Assembly: GCA_001515205.2 (NCBI GenBank) | Contig: LQMQ01000049.1 | Location: 1-41,875 of the forward strand | Direction: 5' to 3' | Source of the DNA: Candidatus Hadarchaeum yellowstonense | GTDB taxonomy: Archaea; Hadarchaeota; Hadarchaeia; Hadarchaeales; Hadarchaeaceae | DNA: 41,875 nucleotides | In this document: in pieces, positions 1-13,390 of the stretch | Numbering within the stretch: the first letter of the stretch is position 1 | Layout of the letters: each line of letters begins with the position of its first letter | The notes under the pieces: model-generated | What the model saw: the letters and a program-made list of their open reading frames with translations, nothing else | Told to the model about the DNA's origin: nothing | The model's database searches: none | Translations under genes and position numbers: made by a program

Positions 1-370
1 CTCTGGTCTGTGGCATGATCCCGTCATCGGCGGCCACGACCAGCACCGCCGCGTCCGCCTGGCTTGCCCCGGTGATCATGTTCTTGACAAAGTCCCGGTG
101 GCCCGGAGCATCGATGATGGTGAAGTAATACTTGTCCGTCTCAAATTTTTTATGTGCTAGGTCAATGGTCAGCCCCCTCTCACGTTCCTCCTTGAGGGCA
201 TCCATCACCCAAGCGAACTTGAAGGTCTTGCCCTTATCGCCCATTGCTTCAAATTTTTTTATGTCTTCCTCTCTTACCAATCCCTTGTCGAAAAACAATC
301 TGCCGAGCGTCGTTGACTTACCGTGGTCAACGTGCCCTATCGTTATTAAATTCAGGTGTGGTTTCGCCAT
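1..370 (-). CDS. tuf: Translation elongation factor EF-1 alpha (N-terminal part, cut by window edge)
   Basis: This GTPase delivers aminoacyl-tRNA to the ribosomal A site. Only about the first 123 residues lie in the window; the C-terminal part continues past position 1. The translated start [20 protein letters not shown] contains the G1 P-loop, followed by the switch I region (ERERGLTID) and the G3 motif DAPGH, in the usual EF-1A order. The ATG at 370 is preceded by AGGAGG at 378-383 with 7-nt spacing. It is the last gene visible in the S12-S7-EF-1A string, 54 nt after rps7. An AT-rich element at about 403-417 could give it an additional promoter. The open frame reaches the edge with no stop, so the gene is truncated only by the window. 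Confidence 0.97.
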   Translation of the reverse strand, partial: MAKPHLNLITIGHVDHGKSTTLGRLFFDKGLVREEDIKKFEAMGDKGKTFKFAWVMDALKEERERGLTIDLAHKKFETDKYYFTIIDAPGHRDFVKNMITGASQADAAVLVVAADDGIMPQTR

Positions 371-402
371 ATTACAACCTCCTGTGACTATTTCTTTTTA
401 AC

Positions 403-417
403 CTATTTATTTAATAA
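403..417 (-). promoter_or_regulatory. Possible internal TATA box for tuf
   Basis: The minus strand reads TTATTAAATAAATAGG here, in the 54-nt gap between rps7 and tuf. The centre lies about 40 nt before the tuf ATG, which would leave a short leader including the AGGAGG site. This is inferred from AT-rich sequence and spacing alone. Confidence 0.35.
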
Positions 418-424
418 GCTTTAC

Positions 425-1030
425 TCACCTTGCCCCTTTGGCAATCCTTTCCGTCTCCTCTTTCCTAGCCACGGCAAAGCTCTTGGTATCGTTGTTTGCC
501 GCGAGGATCAATTCCTCAGCGAGACATTCCACTATGTTCTTCTTTCCGGTAAAAGCAGCGGCAAAGGCTCCCGCGGCCAGATTTTTCAGAGCAATGTCCA
601 GTCTCCTCTGCGGAGAGGAATCCACGGCAATGTAGTAGGTGATTCCACCATAGCTGATGCGGGTCGTTTCCTCACGGGGTGCTGAATTTTGAATGGCGTC
701 AACCAAAACTTGAATGGGGTTTTTATTGGTGCGTTGGGCGATGATCTTGAAGGCCTCACGAACGATATTGTAGGCCTTGTGTTTTTTGCCCGTGGCTCCA
801 GCCCCACGGATGGTTTTGCCCCCGAGCTTTCGAGCCCCCGGGCCGGATCTCATCACCTTATTTATCAGGCGCTCAACGACAGAAACTCTGGCTTTGCCAA
901 ACTGTTTGCTCGCATGCCTTCCTCCTGTGTGCAAAACGAAGGGAGCATCAAGGCAGAGGTATTGTTTTATCCCCGGATCCCTTACTTCTATTTTTTCAGC
1001 GTCCCATTCCCCAAAGTACTTGAACCCCAA
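425..1030 (-). CDS. rps7: Small ribosomal subunit protein uS7
   Basis: uS7 nucleates assembly of the 30S head by binding the 3' major domain of 16S rRNA. The product is 201 residues, a normal archaeal length. It carries the family core (KARVSVVERLINKVMRSG, then NPIQVLVDAIQNSAPREETTRI) and the C-terminal stretch ending AVARKEETERIAKGAR. The start is TTG at 1030, only 4 nt beyond the rps12 stop. That stop, TGA, lies inside the AGGTGATT Shine-Dalgarno site of rps7, so the two genes should be translationally coupled. Confidence 0.97.
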   Translation of the reverse strand: MGFKYFGEWDAEKIEVRDPGIKQYLCLDAPFVLHTGGRHASKQFGKARVSVVERLINKVMRSGPGARKLGGKTIRGAGATGKKHKAYNIVREAFKIIAQRTNKNPIQVLVDAIQNSAPREETTRISYGGITYYIAVDSSPQRRLDIALKNLAAGAFAAAFTGKKNIVECLAEELILAANNDTKSFAVARKEETERIAKGAR

Positions 1031-1034
1031 ACAA

Positions 1035-1475
1035 TCACCTGGTTGGCTTCTCCTTGCGTCCCTTCACGAGTTCTTTGAGGGAGATCCCGTTGACTTTCGT
1101 GACCTTATAGCGAACACCAGGTATGTCACCGTAGGCCCCACCTTTGGATCCACCTATCCCCTCAACAATAACCTCGTCATGCTCATCAATGAAGCCTATG
1201 GCACCATCGCCGGGTGCAAAAGCGGTTATCTGTCTGCCATTTTTGATCAGCTGGACTCGGACACATTTTCGAATGGCCGAGTTGGGCTGCTTGGCCTCAA
1301 TCCCGACCTTTTCCAGCACGATTCCTCTGGCCTGGGGAGCGCCCTCAAGCGGGTCGGCTTTTTCATCTAACCTTAGCACGCGGCGTTTATACCGAGCACT
1401 CTTCCACCTAAAGCGTTGCCTGGTATCGCGCAGCTTCCGCGCAGCGAACTCTCCTCTGGGCGCTTTCATATTCAT
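1035..1475 (-). CDS. rps12: Small ribosomal subunit protein uS12
   Basis: uS12 is the decoding-centre protein of the 30S subunit. The product of about 146 residues contains the conserved [15 protein letters not shown] segment that monitors codon-anticodon pairing, and the C-terminal [15 protein letters not shown]. The gene opens the S12-S7-EF-1A string. Starts at 1475 (ATG), 1469 (ATG) and 1478 (GTG) are all in frame. A TATA box at 1502-1511 would put transcription initiation within a few bases of 1478, so the mRNA may be nearly leaderless. Confidence 0.96.
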   Translation of the reverse strand: MNMKAPRGEFAARKLRDTRQRFRWKSARYKRRVLRLDEKADPLEGAPQARGIVLEKVGIEAKQPNSAIRKCVRVQLIKNGRQITAFAPGDGAIGFIDEHDEVIVEGIGGSKGGAYGDIPGVRYKVTKVNGISLKELVKGRKEKPTR

Positions 1476-1500
1476 CACTTATATCAGTAGTTAGTGCTGA

Positions 1501-1512
1501 GGTTTTATAAAT
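1501..1512 (-). promoter_or_regulatory. TATA-box promoter of the rps12-rps7-tuf operon
   Basis: The minus strand reads GATTTATAAAACC around these positions, close to the archaeal TATA consensus. Its centre is about 30 nt upstream of the rps12 ATG at 1475, the spacing expected for a nearly leaderless transcript. It overlaps the end of nusA, so the RNA polymerase operon and the S12 operon are probably separable transcription units. Confidence 0.6.
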
Positions 1513-1936
1513 CATGTAAGTATTATGTCACTTATGCCGTGATGTCTTTCCGCGAGTTTTTTCGCCATTTGAATTTTTTTACCCCCGCGTCCCACCGCCA
1601 GTCCTTTGTCCTGCAGCTCCACAGTAACCACCGCTATTTTCTTTCCTCCTTTTTCCACAATTTTAGCGCTCTGGACCCGCGCTGGTAAAAGGGCATTTTT
1701 CACGAACTCAACCGGATCGTCGGAATACTCGACTATTTCAATGCCGCGCCCTATCACCCGCCTTGCCCTTCTGACCTTGTCTCCGCCGCGTCCTACTGCC
1801 ATCCCGAATTCTCCTTTATCAACGACGAACGTTACACTTCCCCCAAAATCATTTATTATGCAATCGCGCACGCGGGCACCTGTCAGACCCTCAAAACTTG
1901 CTATGTAGCGCATCTCCTCCGCCGTGAATTTTATAG

Positions 1937-1940
<4 letters not shown>
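1512..1940 (-). CDS. nusA: NusA-like KH-domain transcription termination/antitermination factor
   Basis: Archaeal NusA consists only of the two RNA-binding KH domains of the bacterial factor. At 142 residues this protein fits. KH1 shows AVGRGGDKVRRARRVIGRGI and KH2 shows AVGRGGKKIQMAKKLAERHH, each with a GxxG loop written GRGG. The ATG at 1940 overlaps the rpl30e stop (ATGA). Its place between rpl30e and rps12, behind the RNA polymerase subunits, is the classic archaeal arrangement and suggests a role tied to polymerase or rRNA transcription. The biochemical function in archaea is poorly known. Confidence 0.94.
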
Positions 1941-6039
<4,099 letters not shown>

Positions 6040-6048
6040 CGCGATCAC

Positions 6049-9000
6049 CTATGCCCTGTCCTTCAGCCTTATCCTCGGCGACATGCACAGAGATTTGAGT
6101 TCATCCATCATGAGCTTGAAAGCATACGATATCTGAACCCCATAGATCTCGGAATCCTCATCGCAAAGGGGACAATAAGCCCGATCGCTGCGTCGATCGT
6201 ATACGGCAAAAGACCCGCACTTTCCGCAGATCAACGCAGTATACCTGTCCGAAGCGTCCAGCAAACGCTCATTGAGCAACATCGCAGCCCCGTGTCCGAT
6301 CAAACAGTCCCGCTCCATCTCGCCAAAACGCAACCCACCCTCCCGTGCCCGGCCCTCCGTTGGCTGATGGGTCAACACCTGAACCGGGCCTCTCGAACGG
6401 GCGTGGATCTTGTCCGCGACCATGTGGTGGAGCTTCTGATAATAACAGACTCCGATGAAAATATCCACTGGGATCATCTCGCCGGTAATCCCGTTGTAAA
6501 GCACCTCCTTGCCAGTGTGTTTGAACCCGAAAGCCTTCATTCTCTCGCGAATCTCCTTTTCAGACATTCCGGAAAAGGCCGTCCCGTCTATTCTCTGCCC
6601 CATGCAGGCCCCGACCTTGCCGGCGATCATCTCGAGAAGCTGTCCAACGGACATACGCGAGGGGATCGCGTGTGGGTTGAGTATGATATCTGGAGTTATG
6701 CCGTCTTCGGTAAAGGGCATGTCAGCTCCAGCCATCGTTATTCCAATTACGCCCTTTTGACCATGCCTCGATGCCATTTTGTCCCCAATCTCCGGAATTC
6801 TAAGATCCCTGACCCGCACCCGGGCAAACTTGTTGCCCTCCGAGGTCATGCTCACGAGCACCATGTCAACTATGCCCTCCTCGCTAGGTCTAACTCTGAT
6901 CGAGCTTTCCCTCCGACCATGCTCCACAGCCAGCCCAAACTCATCTATTTCTTCCAAGAATCTTGGCGGGCTGGTGCGACCGATCAAAACATCCTCACCT
7001 CTCACCACCGACTCCACTTCTGTTATCCCATCCTCGCCCAAGTTCCGGTAGAGGCTAGCGTCAGCATAACCCCTTATCTCCTCGCTGGGAATCTCAAACT
7101 TATCCTCCTGACCTCCCGGATATCTCGCCTCCTCCGCCTCATATATTCGATAGAAAGTTGTTCGTCCCATGCCACGATCAATTGAAGCGCTGTTTACTAT
7201 CAGGGCATCTTCCATGTTGTAGCCGCCGTAGGTTGCTATGGCCACGACTAGATTTTGCCCCGCTGGCCTCCTGTCAAACCCAACCGCGTCCATAACTCTG
7301 GTCTTGACGAGGGGCACTTGGGGATAATGCATGAAATGACCCCGGGTGTCAACTCGTTTGTGAATAGATGTGGTCGTGAGGCCCAGCGCCTGCTTGGCCA
7401 TGTTTGCCCCATAAGTATTGCGTGGTGATTGATTGTGCTCCGCGTAGGGAACAAGTGCCGCACTTATGCCCAGTATCGCCAAGGGGTTCAGCTCCAGATG
7501 GGTGTGCTCGGGTGTCAGCTGGTTTTCATAAACAGCGATATAAGTGTTCTCTTCCTCCTCGGCGTCAAGGTACTCCACGATACCCGCTTGAACCAGATCA
7601 CGCCATGCCATCTTCCCTTCCTTAACCATGTCGATGATCTCCTGTGTCAGCTTGGGCTTTCCTCCCTCCACAACTACAACTGGCCGGCGCACCCTTCCCG
7701 CATCCGTATTAACCCTGACTTCGTTGGTGTCCTCCCGGAAAGCCACATTGACCTGTTCATCCAAGTTTCCCTTACGGCGTTGCCGCCTTAGTTCCTCAAC
7801 AAGGCTTTTACCATCGTCAGTTATGCCCACCAGCCTGCCATTGATGTAAACAGCTGCTTTTCCTTTTCTTTCGCTGCCCTTTGCGATCTTACTCACGCCC
7901 AACTTGTAGATCAGGCGTTCAACCTTGGTTTCATCGGTTCCCGTTGATATCTCCGCCATGAGCGCCAGGTTCTTGACCAGCCCACAATTTGGCCCCTCAG
8001 GAGTCTCACACGGGCAGATCCTGCCCCAGTGGGTTGGGTGCAGGTCCCGGGCCTCAAAATGGGGCTGGCTTCTGCTTAAGGGAGAAACCACGCGCCTGAG
8101 GTGAGATATCGCAGCGATGTAATTGGTTCTATCCAAGAGCTGACTGACACCGGTCCTCCCGCCGGGCCAATTGCCTGTGGCCAGAGCATGTCTTATTCTT
8201 TCCGTCAAGACATCGGCGCGGGCGGCAGTTCTGAGGTTCATCTCACGTCCTCTGGCGTAAGCTCGCTCCAGCTGATACTTTATATCCCTGGTCAGGTTGA
8301 GAAACGCCAGTCTGAAGACATTTTCCAGCAGGTCCCCCGCCAGCTTCAATCTTTTGTTTCCATAGTGATCCTTATCGTCAACGTCCCTGCGTCCCAACGC
8401 CAGCTCGATGACCTGCTCCGCCATCCTGCCCAGATAGTAACCCTTGGCTATCCGATCCTCAGGTTTTGAGCCTATGTGGGGCAGCAGATATTTGTCAAGG
8501 ACTTCCTGCGCCCGCTGCAAGCGGTATTCCCGAGTCTGCCCAATCGCTACTCTTTTACCGATGATGTCCAAGGCATCCTCCTTGGTCTTTACGTCGATTG
8601 CCTCCTGCAGGTTCTCAAAAAGTTCCCTGATGATCTCCGGATCTTCGGAAACAGCGCTGACAATTTCTTTATCACTTTCAATTCCAAGCGCGCGCATGAT
8701 CACCACGAGAGGAACCTGCCCCGGGACGGCAGGGAAAGCCACGCGCAGCAGGCCGTCTCGCTTCCTCTCAACAACCACCAGAGATCTAAAACCGCGATGG
8801 GTGGAGAAAACCTTGGCCACTTCTGTGCCCATGTGTTCATCGCGTTCGACCAAGATTGCGTTTGAAGCTAAATCTTCCTGGGTGACGATGACTCGCTCAG
8901 ATCCATTGATTATGAAGTAGCCACCGGGATCCAGAGGATCCTCGCCAACTTTTATCAACTGCTCCTCGTCCAGACCGTAAAGCCGGCAAATTTTAGACTT

Positions 9001-9351
9001 CAGCATGACTGGCAGCTCACCAATGTAAACCTCCTCCGGGGGCAGTTCTCTACCATTTTTGACTATCCTCATTTCCAGCTTGATTGGAGCCGTGTAGCTC
9101 AGGTTTCTTAGCCTTGCCTCGCTCGGAAAAACTGGTGGTCGAGAACCGTCTGTTTCCTTCGTTGATGGCGGCTCAAGGCGAAGCTTGCCAAACTTAACCT
9201 TCACCCCTTCAATATCGAGATCTATGCCTCCGATTTCATCAATAACCTGCTGAATGCCACGCTCAATGAAATCATTATAAGAATCCAGATGCTGTCTCAC
9301 CAGACCCTTTTCCCTGAAAAAGGCTTCAACCAGCGGCCAAGTATCCTGCAA
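6049..9351 (-). CDS. rpoB: DNA-directed RNA polymerase subunit B (undivided)
   Basis: This is the second largest polymerase subunit, 1100 residues in one chain, not split into B' and B'' as in many methanogens and halophiles. Visible landmarks are the N-terminal [20 protein letters not shown], the hybrid-binding region with [15 protein letters not shown], and the C-terminal zinc site [19 protein letters not shown] plus PLC. The start is TTG at 9351, 9 nt after the rpoH stop, behind AGGTGGTC. Use of TTG for such a central gene is notable, but the alignment of the N-terminus and the ribosome site support it. Confidence 0.98.
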   Translation of the reverse strand: MQDTWPLVEAFFREKGLVRQHLDSYNDFIERGIQQVIDEIGGIDLDIEGVKVKFGKLRLEPPSTKETDGSRPPVFPSEARLRNLSYTAPIKLEMRIVKNGRELPPEEVYIGELPVMLKSKICRLYGLDEEQLIKVGEDPLDPGGYFIINGSERVIVTQEDLASNAILVERDEHMGTEVAKVFSTHRGFRSLVVVERKRDGLLRVAFPAVPGQVPLVVIMRALGIESDKEIVSAVSEDPEIIRELFENLQEAIDVKTKEDALDIIGKRVAIGQTREYRLQRAQEVLDKYLLPHIGSKPEDRIAKGYYLGRMAEQVIELALGRRDVDDKDHYGNKRLKLAGDLLENVFRLAFLNLTRDIKYQLERAYARGREMNLRTAARADVLTERIRHALATGNWPGGRTGVSQLLDRTNYIAAISHLRRVVSPLSRSQPHFEARDLHPTHWGRICPCETPEGPNCGLVKNLALMAEISTGTDETKVERLIYKLGVSKIAKGSERKGKAAVYINGRLVGITDDGKSLVEELRRQRRKGNLDEQVNVAFREDTNEVRVNTDAGRVRRPVVVVEGGKPKLTQEIIDMVKEGKMAWRDLVQAGIVEYLDAEEEENTYIAVYENQLTPEHTHLELNPLAILGISAALVPYAEHNQSPRNTYGANMAKQALGLTTTSIHKRVDTRGHFMHYPQVPLVKTRVMDAVGFDRRPAGQNLVVAIATYGGYNMEDALIVNSASIDRGMGRTTFYRIYEAEEARYPGGQEDKFEIPSEEIRGYADASLYRNLGEDGITEVESVVRGEDVLIGRTSPPRFLEEIDEFGLAVEHGRRESSIRVRPSEEGIVDMVLVSMTSEGNKFARVRVRDLRIPEIGDKMASRHGQKGVIGITMAGADMPFTEDGITPDIILNPHAIPSRMSVGQLLEMIAGKVGACMGQRIDGTAFSGMSEKEIRERMKAFGFKHTGKEVLYNGITGEMIPVDIFIGVCYYQKLHHMVADKIHARSRGPVQVLTHQPTEGRAREGGLRFGEMERDCLIGHGAAMLLNERLLDASDRYTALICGKCGSFAVYDRRSDRAYCPLCDEDSEIYGVQISYAFKLMMDELKSLCMSPRIRLKDRA

Positions 9352-9359
9352 CTGACCAC

Positions 9360-9602
9360 CTATCCCTCAATCACATATCTGTACACAACCGCTTTACCGG
9401 CTGTGGGACTATTCCTCGTGATCTTGATAACATCGCCTGGCTTGCCTCCGATTTCCTTCACCGCGGGATCCGAGCTTTTTATCAACGGCAGCTGGTAGGG
9501 GGTGATGTTGTACTTTTTAAGCAGCTCCTCTGCCTTCTCCTTGGGCAGGATTTCGTGCTTCGGCACCAGCACGTGCCTTCCGACCTGAAATTCTTCCGGC
9601 AT
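9360..9602 (-). CDS. rpoH: DNA-directed RNA polymerase subunit H (RPB5-like)
   Basis: RpoH corresponds to the C-terminal domain of eukaryotic RPB5 and sits in the polymerase jaw. About 80 residues follow the ATG at 9602 ([20 protein letters not shown]). The family core [20 protein letters not shown] and the end [20 protein letters not shown] are complete. An in-frame earlier start at 9623 would come within 4 nt of the tRNA-Lys discriminator, so I prefer 9602, which has GGTGG 5 nt upstream. It is the first protein gene of the H-B-A'-A'' operon. Confidence 0.96.
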   Translation of the reverse strand: MPEEFQVGRHVLVPKHEILPKEKAEELLKKYNITPYQLPLIKSSDPAVKEIGGKPGDVIKITRNSPTAGKAVVYRYVIEG

Positions 9603-9626
9603 TTTTCCACCAACCGCGTTCACAGG

Positions 9627-9701
9627 CGGGCCCGGAGGGATTCGAACCCTCGACTGCCGGCTTAAAAGGCCGGTACGCTAACCAGACTGCGCTACGGGCC
9701 C
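9627..9701 (-). tRNA. tRNA-Lys (anticodon UUU)
   Basis: The minus strand folds as a standard cloverleaf: acceptor GGGCCCG paired with CGGGCCC, T8-A9, anticodon arm CCGGC-CTTTTAA-GCCGG with anticodon TTT, and T arm GAGGG-TTCGAAT-CCCTC. The discriminator is G and the next bases are CCT, so CCA is not fully encoded. No intron is present. It lies between rpe and rpoH, 24 nt upstream of the rpoH start, so the RNA polymerase operon may be transcribed through it. No convincing TATA box with correct spacing was found. Confidence 0.96.
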
Positions 9702-9745
9702 CAGAAAGCGGTTATAACCTTGTTTACTCATTTCGCCATTAAAGT

Positions 9746-10465
9746 TCAGCGCATTTCCTTTTTAAAGTTTTCGAATCCTGGTTTTTGGGCCATTCCAAGT
9801 TTCATGCCCCTCTCAGCGCTTTTTCTGAGGAGCTTGATATTTTTTGCTATCCCGCCGCGACAATAAACAGAATAACCGGCCACCAAGATGTTGGCCCCCG
9901 CCGCAACTACCAACGGGATGTTTTCCTCATTCAGGCCCCCATCAACCTCTATTTCCGCTTTCGAGCCCTGCGCCTGGATCATCTCCTTGGCCTTCCTGAT
10001 CTTCGGAATCACCGACGGGATGAACTTCTGGCCCCCAAAGCCGGGATTGACCGTCATTATCAGGATAAAATCAAGATCCCCCAAAACAAACTCGACCGCG
10101 TTCAAAGGTGTGGCCGGATTGAGCGCCACCCCCACCTTGGCCCCCAAGTCCTTCACATGATGAACTGTGCGCTGCAGGTGCAAACAGGCCTCAGCGTGCA
10201 CCGAAATCATGTCGGCTCCTGCACGAACAAAATCCTCCAAAAAATCATCTGGGTTTTCAATCATGAGGTGAACGTCAAAGGGCAACTTGGTTTTTTTCCG
10301 AAGCTTCTCAACAACAACCGGGCCAAAGGTTATATTTGGCACGAAATGACCATCCATGATATCCCAGTGGATGAGGTCGGCGCCCGCCCTCTCCGTCTTT
10401 CTCACCTCCAATCCCAGCTGGCTGAAGTCGGCCGAGAGCAAGGACGGGGCAATTTTTATCTTCAT
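9746..10465 (-). CDS. rpe: Ribulose-phosphate 3-epimerase
   Basis: The enzyme interconverts ribulose 5-phosphate and xylulose 5-phosphate in the non-oxidative pentose phosphate pathway. This 239-residue TIM barrel has the family marks APSLLSADFSQL, HWDIMDGHFVPNITFG with the metal-binding His and Asp, FDVHLMIENPD, MTVNPGFGGQKF and the catalytic region EVDGGLNEEN. A C-terminal tail of about 15 residues beyond the barrel is mildly longer than usual. Its ATG at 10465 overlaps the stop of the transketolase C-terminal subunit (ATGA), so it forms one operon with split transketolase. Confidence 0.97.
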   Translation of the reverse strand: MKIKIAPSLLSADFSQLGLEVRKTERAGADLIHWDIMDGHFVPNITFGPVVVEKLRKKTKLPFDVHLMIENPDDFLEDFVRAGADMISVHAEACLHLQRTVHHVKDLGAKVGVALNPATPLNAVEFVLGDLDFILIMTVNPGFGGQKFIPSVIPKIRKAKEMIQAQGSKAEIEVDGGLNEENIPLVVAAGANILVAGYSVYCRGGIAKNIKLLRKSAERGMKLGMAQKPGFENFKKEMR

Positions 10466-11430
10466 CGGCCTCTCCTTTTCAATACTTTCTTCACGGCTTT
10501 AACTATATCAGAACTAGTCAGCCCGTATTTGGCAAAGAGTTCTCGCCAAGGCCCAGATTCAGCATAGGTATCCTGTATGCCCACCCGAACCATGGGGACG
10601 GGATTTTCCTCCACAAGGACTTCGGCCACAGCGCCGCCGAGACCACCAATGACGTTGTGCTCCTCGGCGGTGACCAGAGCTCCGGTGCTTGTGGCCGCTC
10701 TTAAAATGGCCTCCCGATCAATCGGCTTTATTGTGTGGAAGTTGATAACCCCGGCATCTATTCCCTCCTTAGCCAACTCCTGGACCGCAAGCAAAGACTC
10801 TGCAACCATGAGTCCGGTGGCCAAGATAGTAACGTCTCTGCCTTCCCTCAAGGTGATGCTTTTGCCAATCTCAAACTTCAATTCTTTACCCATGAATCGG
10901 TAGCCGTCATCATAAACCAGTGGTGTCTTGGGTCGGCTCAATCTCATGAAAACAGGGCCAAAGTGCTCAGCGATTGCCCTCGTGGCAACTCTGGTCTCGA
11001 CAGCGTCCGCGGGGACAATGACCGTAACGTTGGGCAAAGATCGCATAACAGCAAGGTCCTCGATACAGAAGTGGGAAGAACCGTCTTCACCCACGCTGAT
11101 GCCACCGTGCGTTGTGACCAGTTTAACGTTCAGATTCGGGTAGGCAACGGATTGTTTGAACTGATTCAGGCCCTTTTCCACACCAAAGACGGCAAAAGTG
11201 CTGGCAAACGCTATTTTGCCAACTGAAGCCAATCCAGCCGCTATTGAGATCATGTTTGCTTCGGCCACCCCTACGTCAAAGAACCTCTCAGGAAATTCCT
11301 TGGCAAAAAGGCTGGTCTTGGTGGATGGCGAGAGATCCGCATCCAGCACCACGATATTATTATTTCTGCGGCCGAGTTCGACTAATGTCTCCCCGTAAGC
11401 ATCCCTCATCAATGCCAGTTTTTCAGCCAT
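10462..11430 (-). CDS. tktB: Transketolase, C-terminal subunit
   Basis: This is the pyrimidine-binding and C-terminal half of a two-polypeptide transketolase, which moves two-carbon ketol units between sugar phosphates. At 322 residues it shows the conserved glutamate motif RFFDVGVAEANMISIAAGLA, the HGGISVGEDGSSHFCIEDLA loop and the C-terminal TAEEHNVIGGLGGAVAEVL. It overlaps the N-terminal half gene by 8 nt and is followed by rpe, so the three products are likely made together. Split transketolase is the norm in Archaea and does not indicate a broken gene. Confidence 0.95.
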   Translation of the reverse strand: MAEKLALMRDAYGETLVELGRRNNNIVVLDADLSPSTKTSLFAKEFPERFFDVGVAEANMISIAAGLASVGKIAFASTFAVFGVEKGLNQFKQSVAYPNLNVKLVTTHGGISVGEDGSSHFCIEDLAVMRSLPNVTVIVPADAVETRVATRAIAEHFGPVFMRLSRPKTPLVYDDGYRFMGKELKFEIGKSITLREGRDVTILATGLMVAESLLAVQELAKEGIDAGVINFHTIKPIDREAILRAATSTGALVTAEEHNVIGGLGGAVAEVLVEENPVPMVRVGIQDTYAESGPWRELFAKYGLTSSDIVKAVKKVLKRRGR

Positions 11431-12289
11431 ACAATTCCTCCAAAGCTCGAGCCAGTTCCGTCTCGGTTAACGGTGTTCCATGATACTTGCAATCTCCAGC
11501 AAGGAACAATTTTTCCAGCATTGGGACTCCCTTGCCCTTGATGGTGTAGGCCAAGATAACGGTGGGCTTGCCCTTTATCTTTTCTGCTTCATCCAGTGCA
11601 TCCAAAATTTGTTTCATGTCATGTCCATCAATTTGAATAACATGCCAACCAAAGGCCTTCCATTTGTCGACAATTGGCTCAAGATTCATTATTTTTTCCG
11701 TACAGCCACTAAGCTGCTGGCGGTTGTAGTCCACGATGGCGGTTAAATTATCTATTTTATAGTGAGCCGCTGACATCGCTGCCTCCCAGACTTGCCCCTC
11801 GTCCAGCTCTCCGTCGCCCAGCAAAACATAAACTCGGTTGTCCTTTCCGTCCAGCCTGAAAGCCAGCGCCATTCCTACCCCTATCGACAAACCTTGCCCC
11901 AGTGTCCCTGTAGAGGCATCAACACCGGGTGTCTTTCTCATATCGGGATGTCCCTGGAGCATGCTTCCTAATTTTCTCAGTTTCCAAAGCTCCTCAGTAG
12001 GGAAAAAGCCCGCAATCGCCAGGGCCGCGTAAAACGCGGGGGCGGCGTGCCCTTTGGAGAGGATAAATCTGTCCCGCCCCCCCCAGTTCGGATTCTCGGG
12101 ATCATAACGGAGCTGGTGGAAATAAATTGCGGCGAGGATGTCGGCACATGAAAGTGACCCGCCGGGATGTCCTGAAGCGGCTTTTGTGGTCATGATCAGG
12201 GAGTTTCTTCTGATCGTTAACGCTATTTCAGAAAGCTTTTTTATCAGCCTTTCGTCATGTGGTGCCGTTTTTTGGTCAAAGGGCGTCAT
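11423..12289 (-). CDS. tktA: Transketolase, N-terminal (thiamine diphosphate-binding) subunit
   Basis: This 288-residue half binds thiamine diphosphate and magnesium. It includes KAASGHPGGSLSCADILAAI with the conserved His, ILSKGHAAPAFYAALA, GTLGQGLSIGVGMALA and the diphosphate motif GDGELDEGQVWEAAMSA ending NRQQLSG. It is the first gene of the tkt-rpe operon and starts at ATG 12289 with a weak upstream AGAGG. The divergent transaldolase lies 189 nt away, and together these genes supply most of the non-oxidative pentose phosphate steps. Confidence 0.95.
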   Translation of the reverse strand: MTPFDQKTAPHDERLIKKLSEIALTIRRNSLIMTTKAASGHPGGSLSCADILAAIYFHQLRYDPENPNWGGRDRFILSKGHAAPAFYAALAIAGFFPTEELWKLRKLGSMLQGHPDMRKTPGVDASTGTLGQGLSIGVGMALAFRLDGKDNRVYVLLGDGELDEGQVWEAAMSAAHYKIDNLTAIVDYNRQQLSGCTEKIMNLEPIVDKWKAFGWHVIQIDGHDMKQILDALDEAEKIKGKPTVILAYTIKGKGVPMLEKLFLAGDCKYHGTPLTETELARALEELYG

Positions 12290-12478
12290 CCTCTAGCCAC
12301 GGTTAAATGGTTGTTCAAGATTAATTTCGCATTCAATTTAACATTTTTGGTGCAAAAATAGCCAACGCTGAATTATCGCTAGCAACCATCAAAATATCTC
12401 CGATCATTTAAACTCCAGCACCTAAAGGATCGCAAAAGTCATTTTAACCCATTTATTGATTAGTAGGATGGATTCAAC
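12290..12478. other. Divergent intergenic region between transketolase and transaldolase
   Basis: This AT-rich 189-nt region must hold both promoters. For the plus-strand transaldolase the best candidate TATA is ATTTATTGAT at 12451-12460, about 24 nt before the ATG, with AGGATGG at 12465-12471 as a weak ribosome site. For the minus-strand transketolase no convincing TATA box was found. No gene or RNA was recognised inside. Confidence 0.4.
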
Positions 12479-13390
12479 ATGAAGATATTTGTTGACACGG
12501 CGAAACTGAGTGAAATCAGAGAGGCCATCTCCTGGGGAATAGTTGACGGAATTACAACCAACCCCAGCCTGATTAGGGAGGCCATGGAAGAAGAAAGGAA
12601 AAGGGGAAACAACACCGACTTGAGCAGTTACCTCAGCGAAATCTGCCGCATCGCGGGGAGGGAAAGACCAGTCAGCCTCGAGGTAATAAGCCAAGATGCC
12701 GAAAGGATGGTGGAAGAAGCTCTGTTTCTATACCGAAAATTCAATCCCATTGCCAATAACGTTGTCATAAAAATTCCCATCAACACCTACACCGAAGAAA
12801 AAAAGATAGACCATGAGGGCTTGGTGGCCATTAATCAACTGGAGAAAAGGGGCATACCAACCAACGTCACTTTAATCATGAAACCTGAACAGGCCCTCTT
12901 AGCGGCCAAAGCAGGTGCCACCTATGTAAGTCCTTTCGTCGGAAGAATTGACGATCATATTAGAAAAAAGCTGGGAATCAAGTTCAACAAGGGCGACTAT
13001 TTTGACTTCGAATTAATACAGGAAATTTTCAAGTTAAGGCTGGAGAAACACCTGGAAATGGCCACCGAGGAAAGAATTTCTGACCTCTATGATGAGGAAA
13101 GGACCAAAGAACTGCGCTGCGCGGGAAATGACGATGGAATAGTAAGTGGTGTGGAGTGTGTGAAAAAAATAGTGAACATCTTTAAAAAATACAACCTTCG
13201 GACAAAAGTCATTGCCGCCAGCATCAGAAACTCGAGACAGATGAGAGAGCTGGCCGAAACTGGATGCGACATATGCACTGCACCATTTTCAGTCATAAGG
13301 GAGATGCTCAGACACCCTAAAACCGAGGAAGGCGTGAAAAAGTTTCATCTCGACGCCATTCAAGCGGGATATGATGCATTGTTCAAATAG
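12479..13390 (+). CDS. tal: TalC/fructose-6-phosphate aldolase-like transaldolase with a long insert
   Basis: Transaldolase moves a dihydroxyacetone unit between sugar phosphates through a Schiff-base lysine. The 303-residue product has the family start MKIFVDTAKLSEIREA, DGITTNPSLI, the lysine in NNVVIKIP (Lys98), GIPTNVTLIM, AGATYVSPFVGRIDD, and TKVIAASIRNSRQM plus CTAPFSVI. Small TalC-type enzymes are about 215-225 residues. Here about 59 extra residues (161-219, rich in Lys and Glu, with one Cys) sit between FVGRIDD and DGIVSGVECV, and smaller additions occur near residues 36-48 and 101-112. It faces the transketolase-rpe operon and is the only plus-strand gene in the first 38 kb. Transaldolase or fructose-6-phosphate aldolase activity cannot be separated by eye. 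Confidence 0.85.
   Translation: MKIFVDTAKLSEIREAISWGIVDGITTNPSLIREAMEEERKRGNNTDLSSYLSEICRIAGRERPVSLEVISQDAERMVEEALFLYRKFNPIANNVVIKIPINTYTEEKKIDHEGLVAINQLEKRGIPTNVTLIMKPEQALLAAKAGATYVSPFVGRIDDHIRKKLGIKFNKGDYFDFELIQEIFKLRLEKHLEMATEERISDLYDEERTKELRCAGNDDGIVSGVECVKKIVNIFKKYNLRTKVIAASIRNSRQMRELAETGCDICTAPFSVIREMLRHPKTEEGVKKFHLDAIQAGYDALFK

Noticed and set aside
9710-9719. GGTTATAACC as a TATA box for tRNA-Lys
   Set aside because: It is only about 14 nt from the mature tRNA 5' end, too near for TBP-directed initiation there.
11423-12289. Transketolase broken by frameshift
   Set aside because: Two overlapping genes with complete halves are the usual archaeal split form, with proper overlap and no lost residues.
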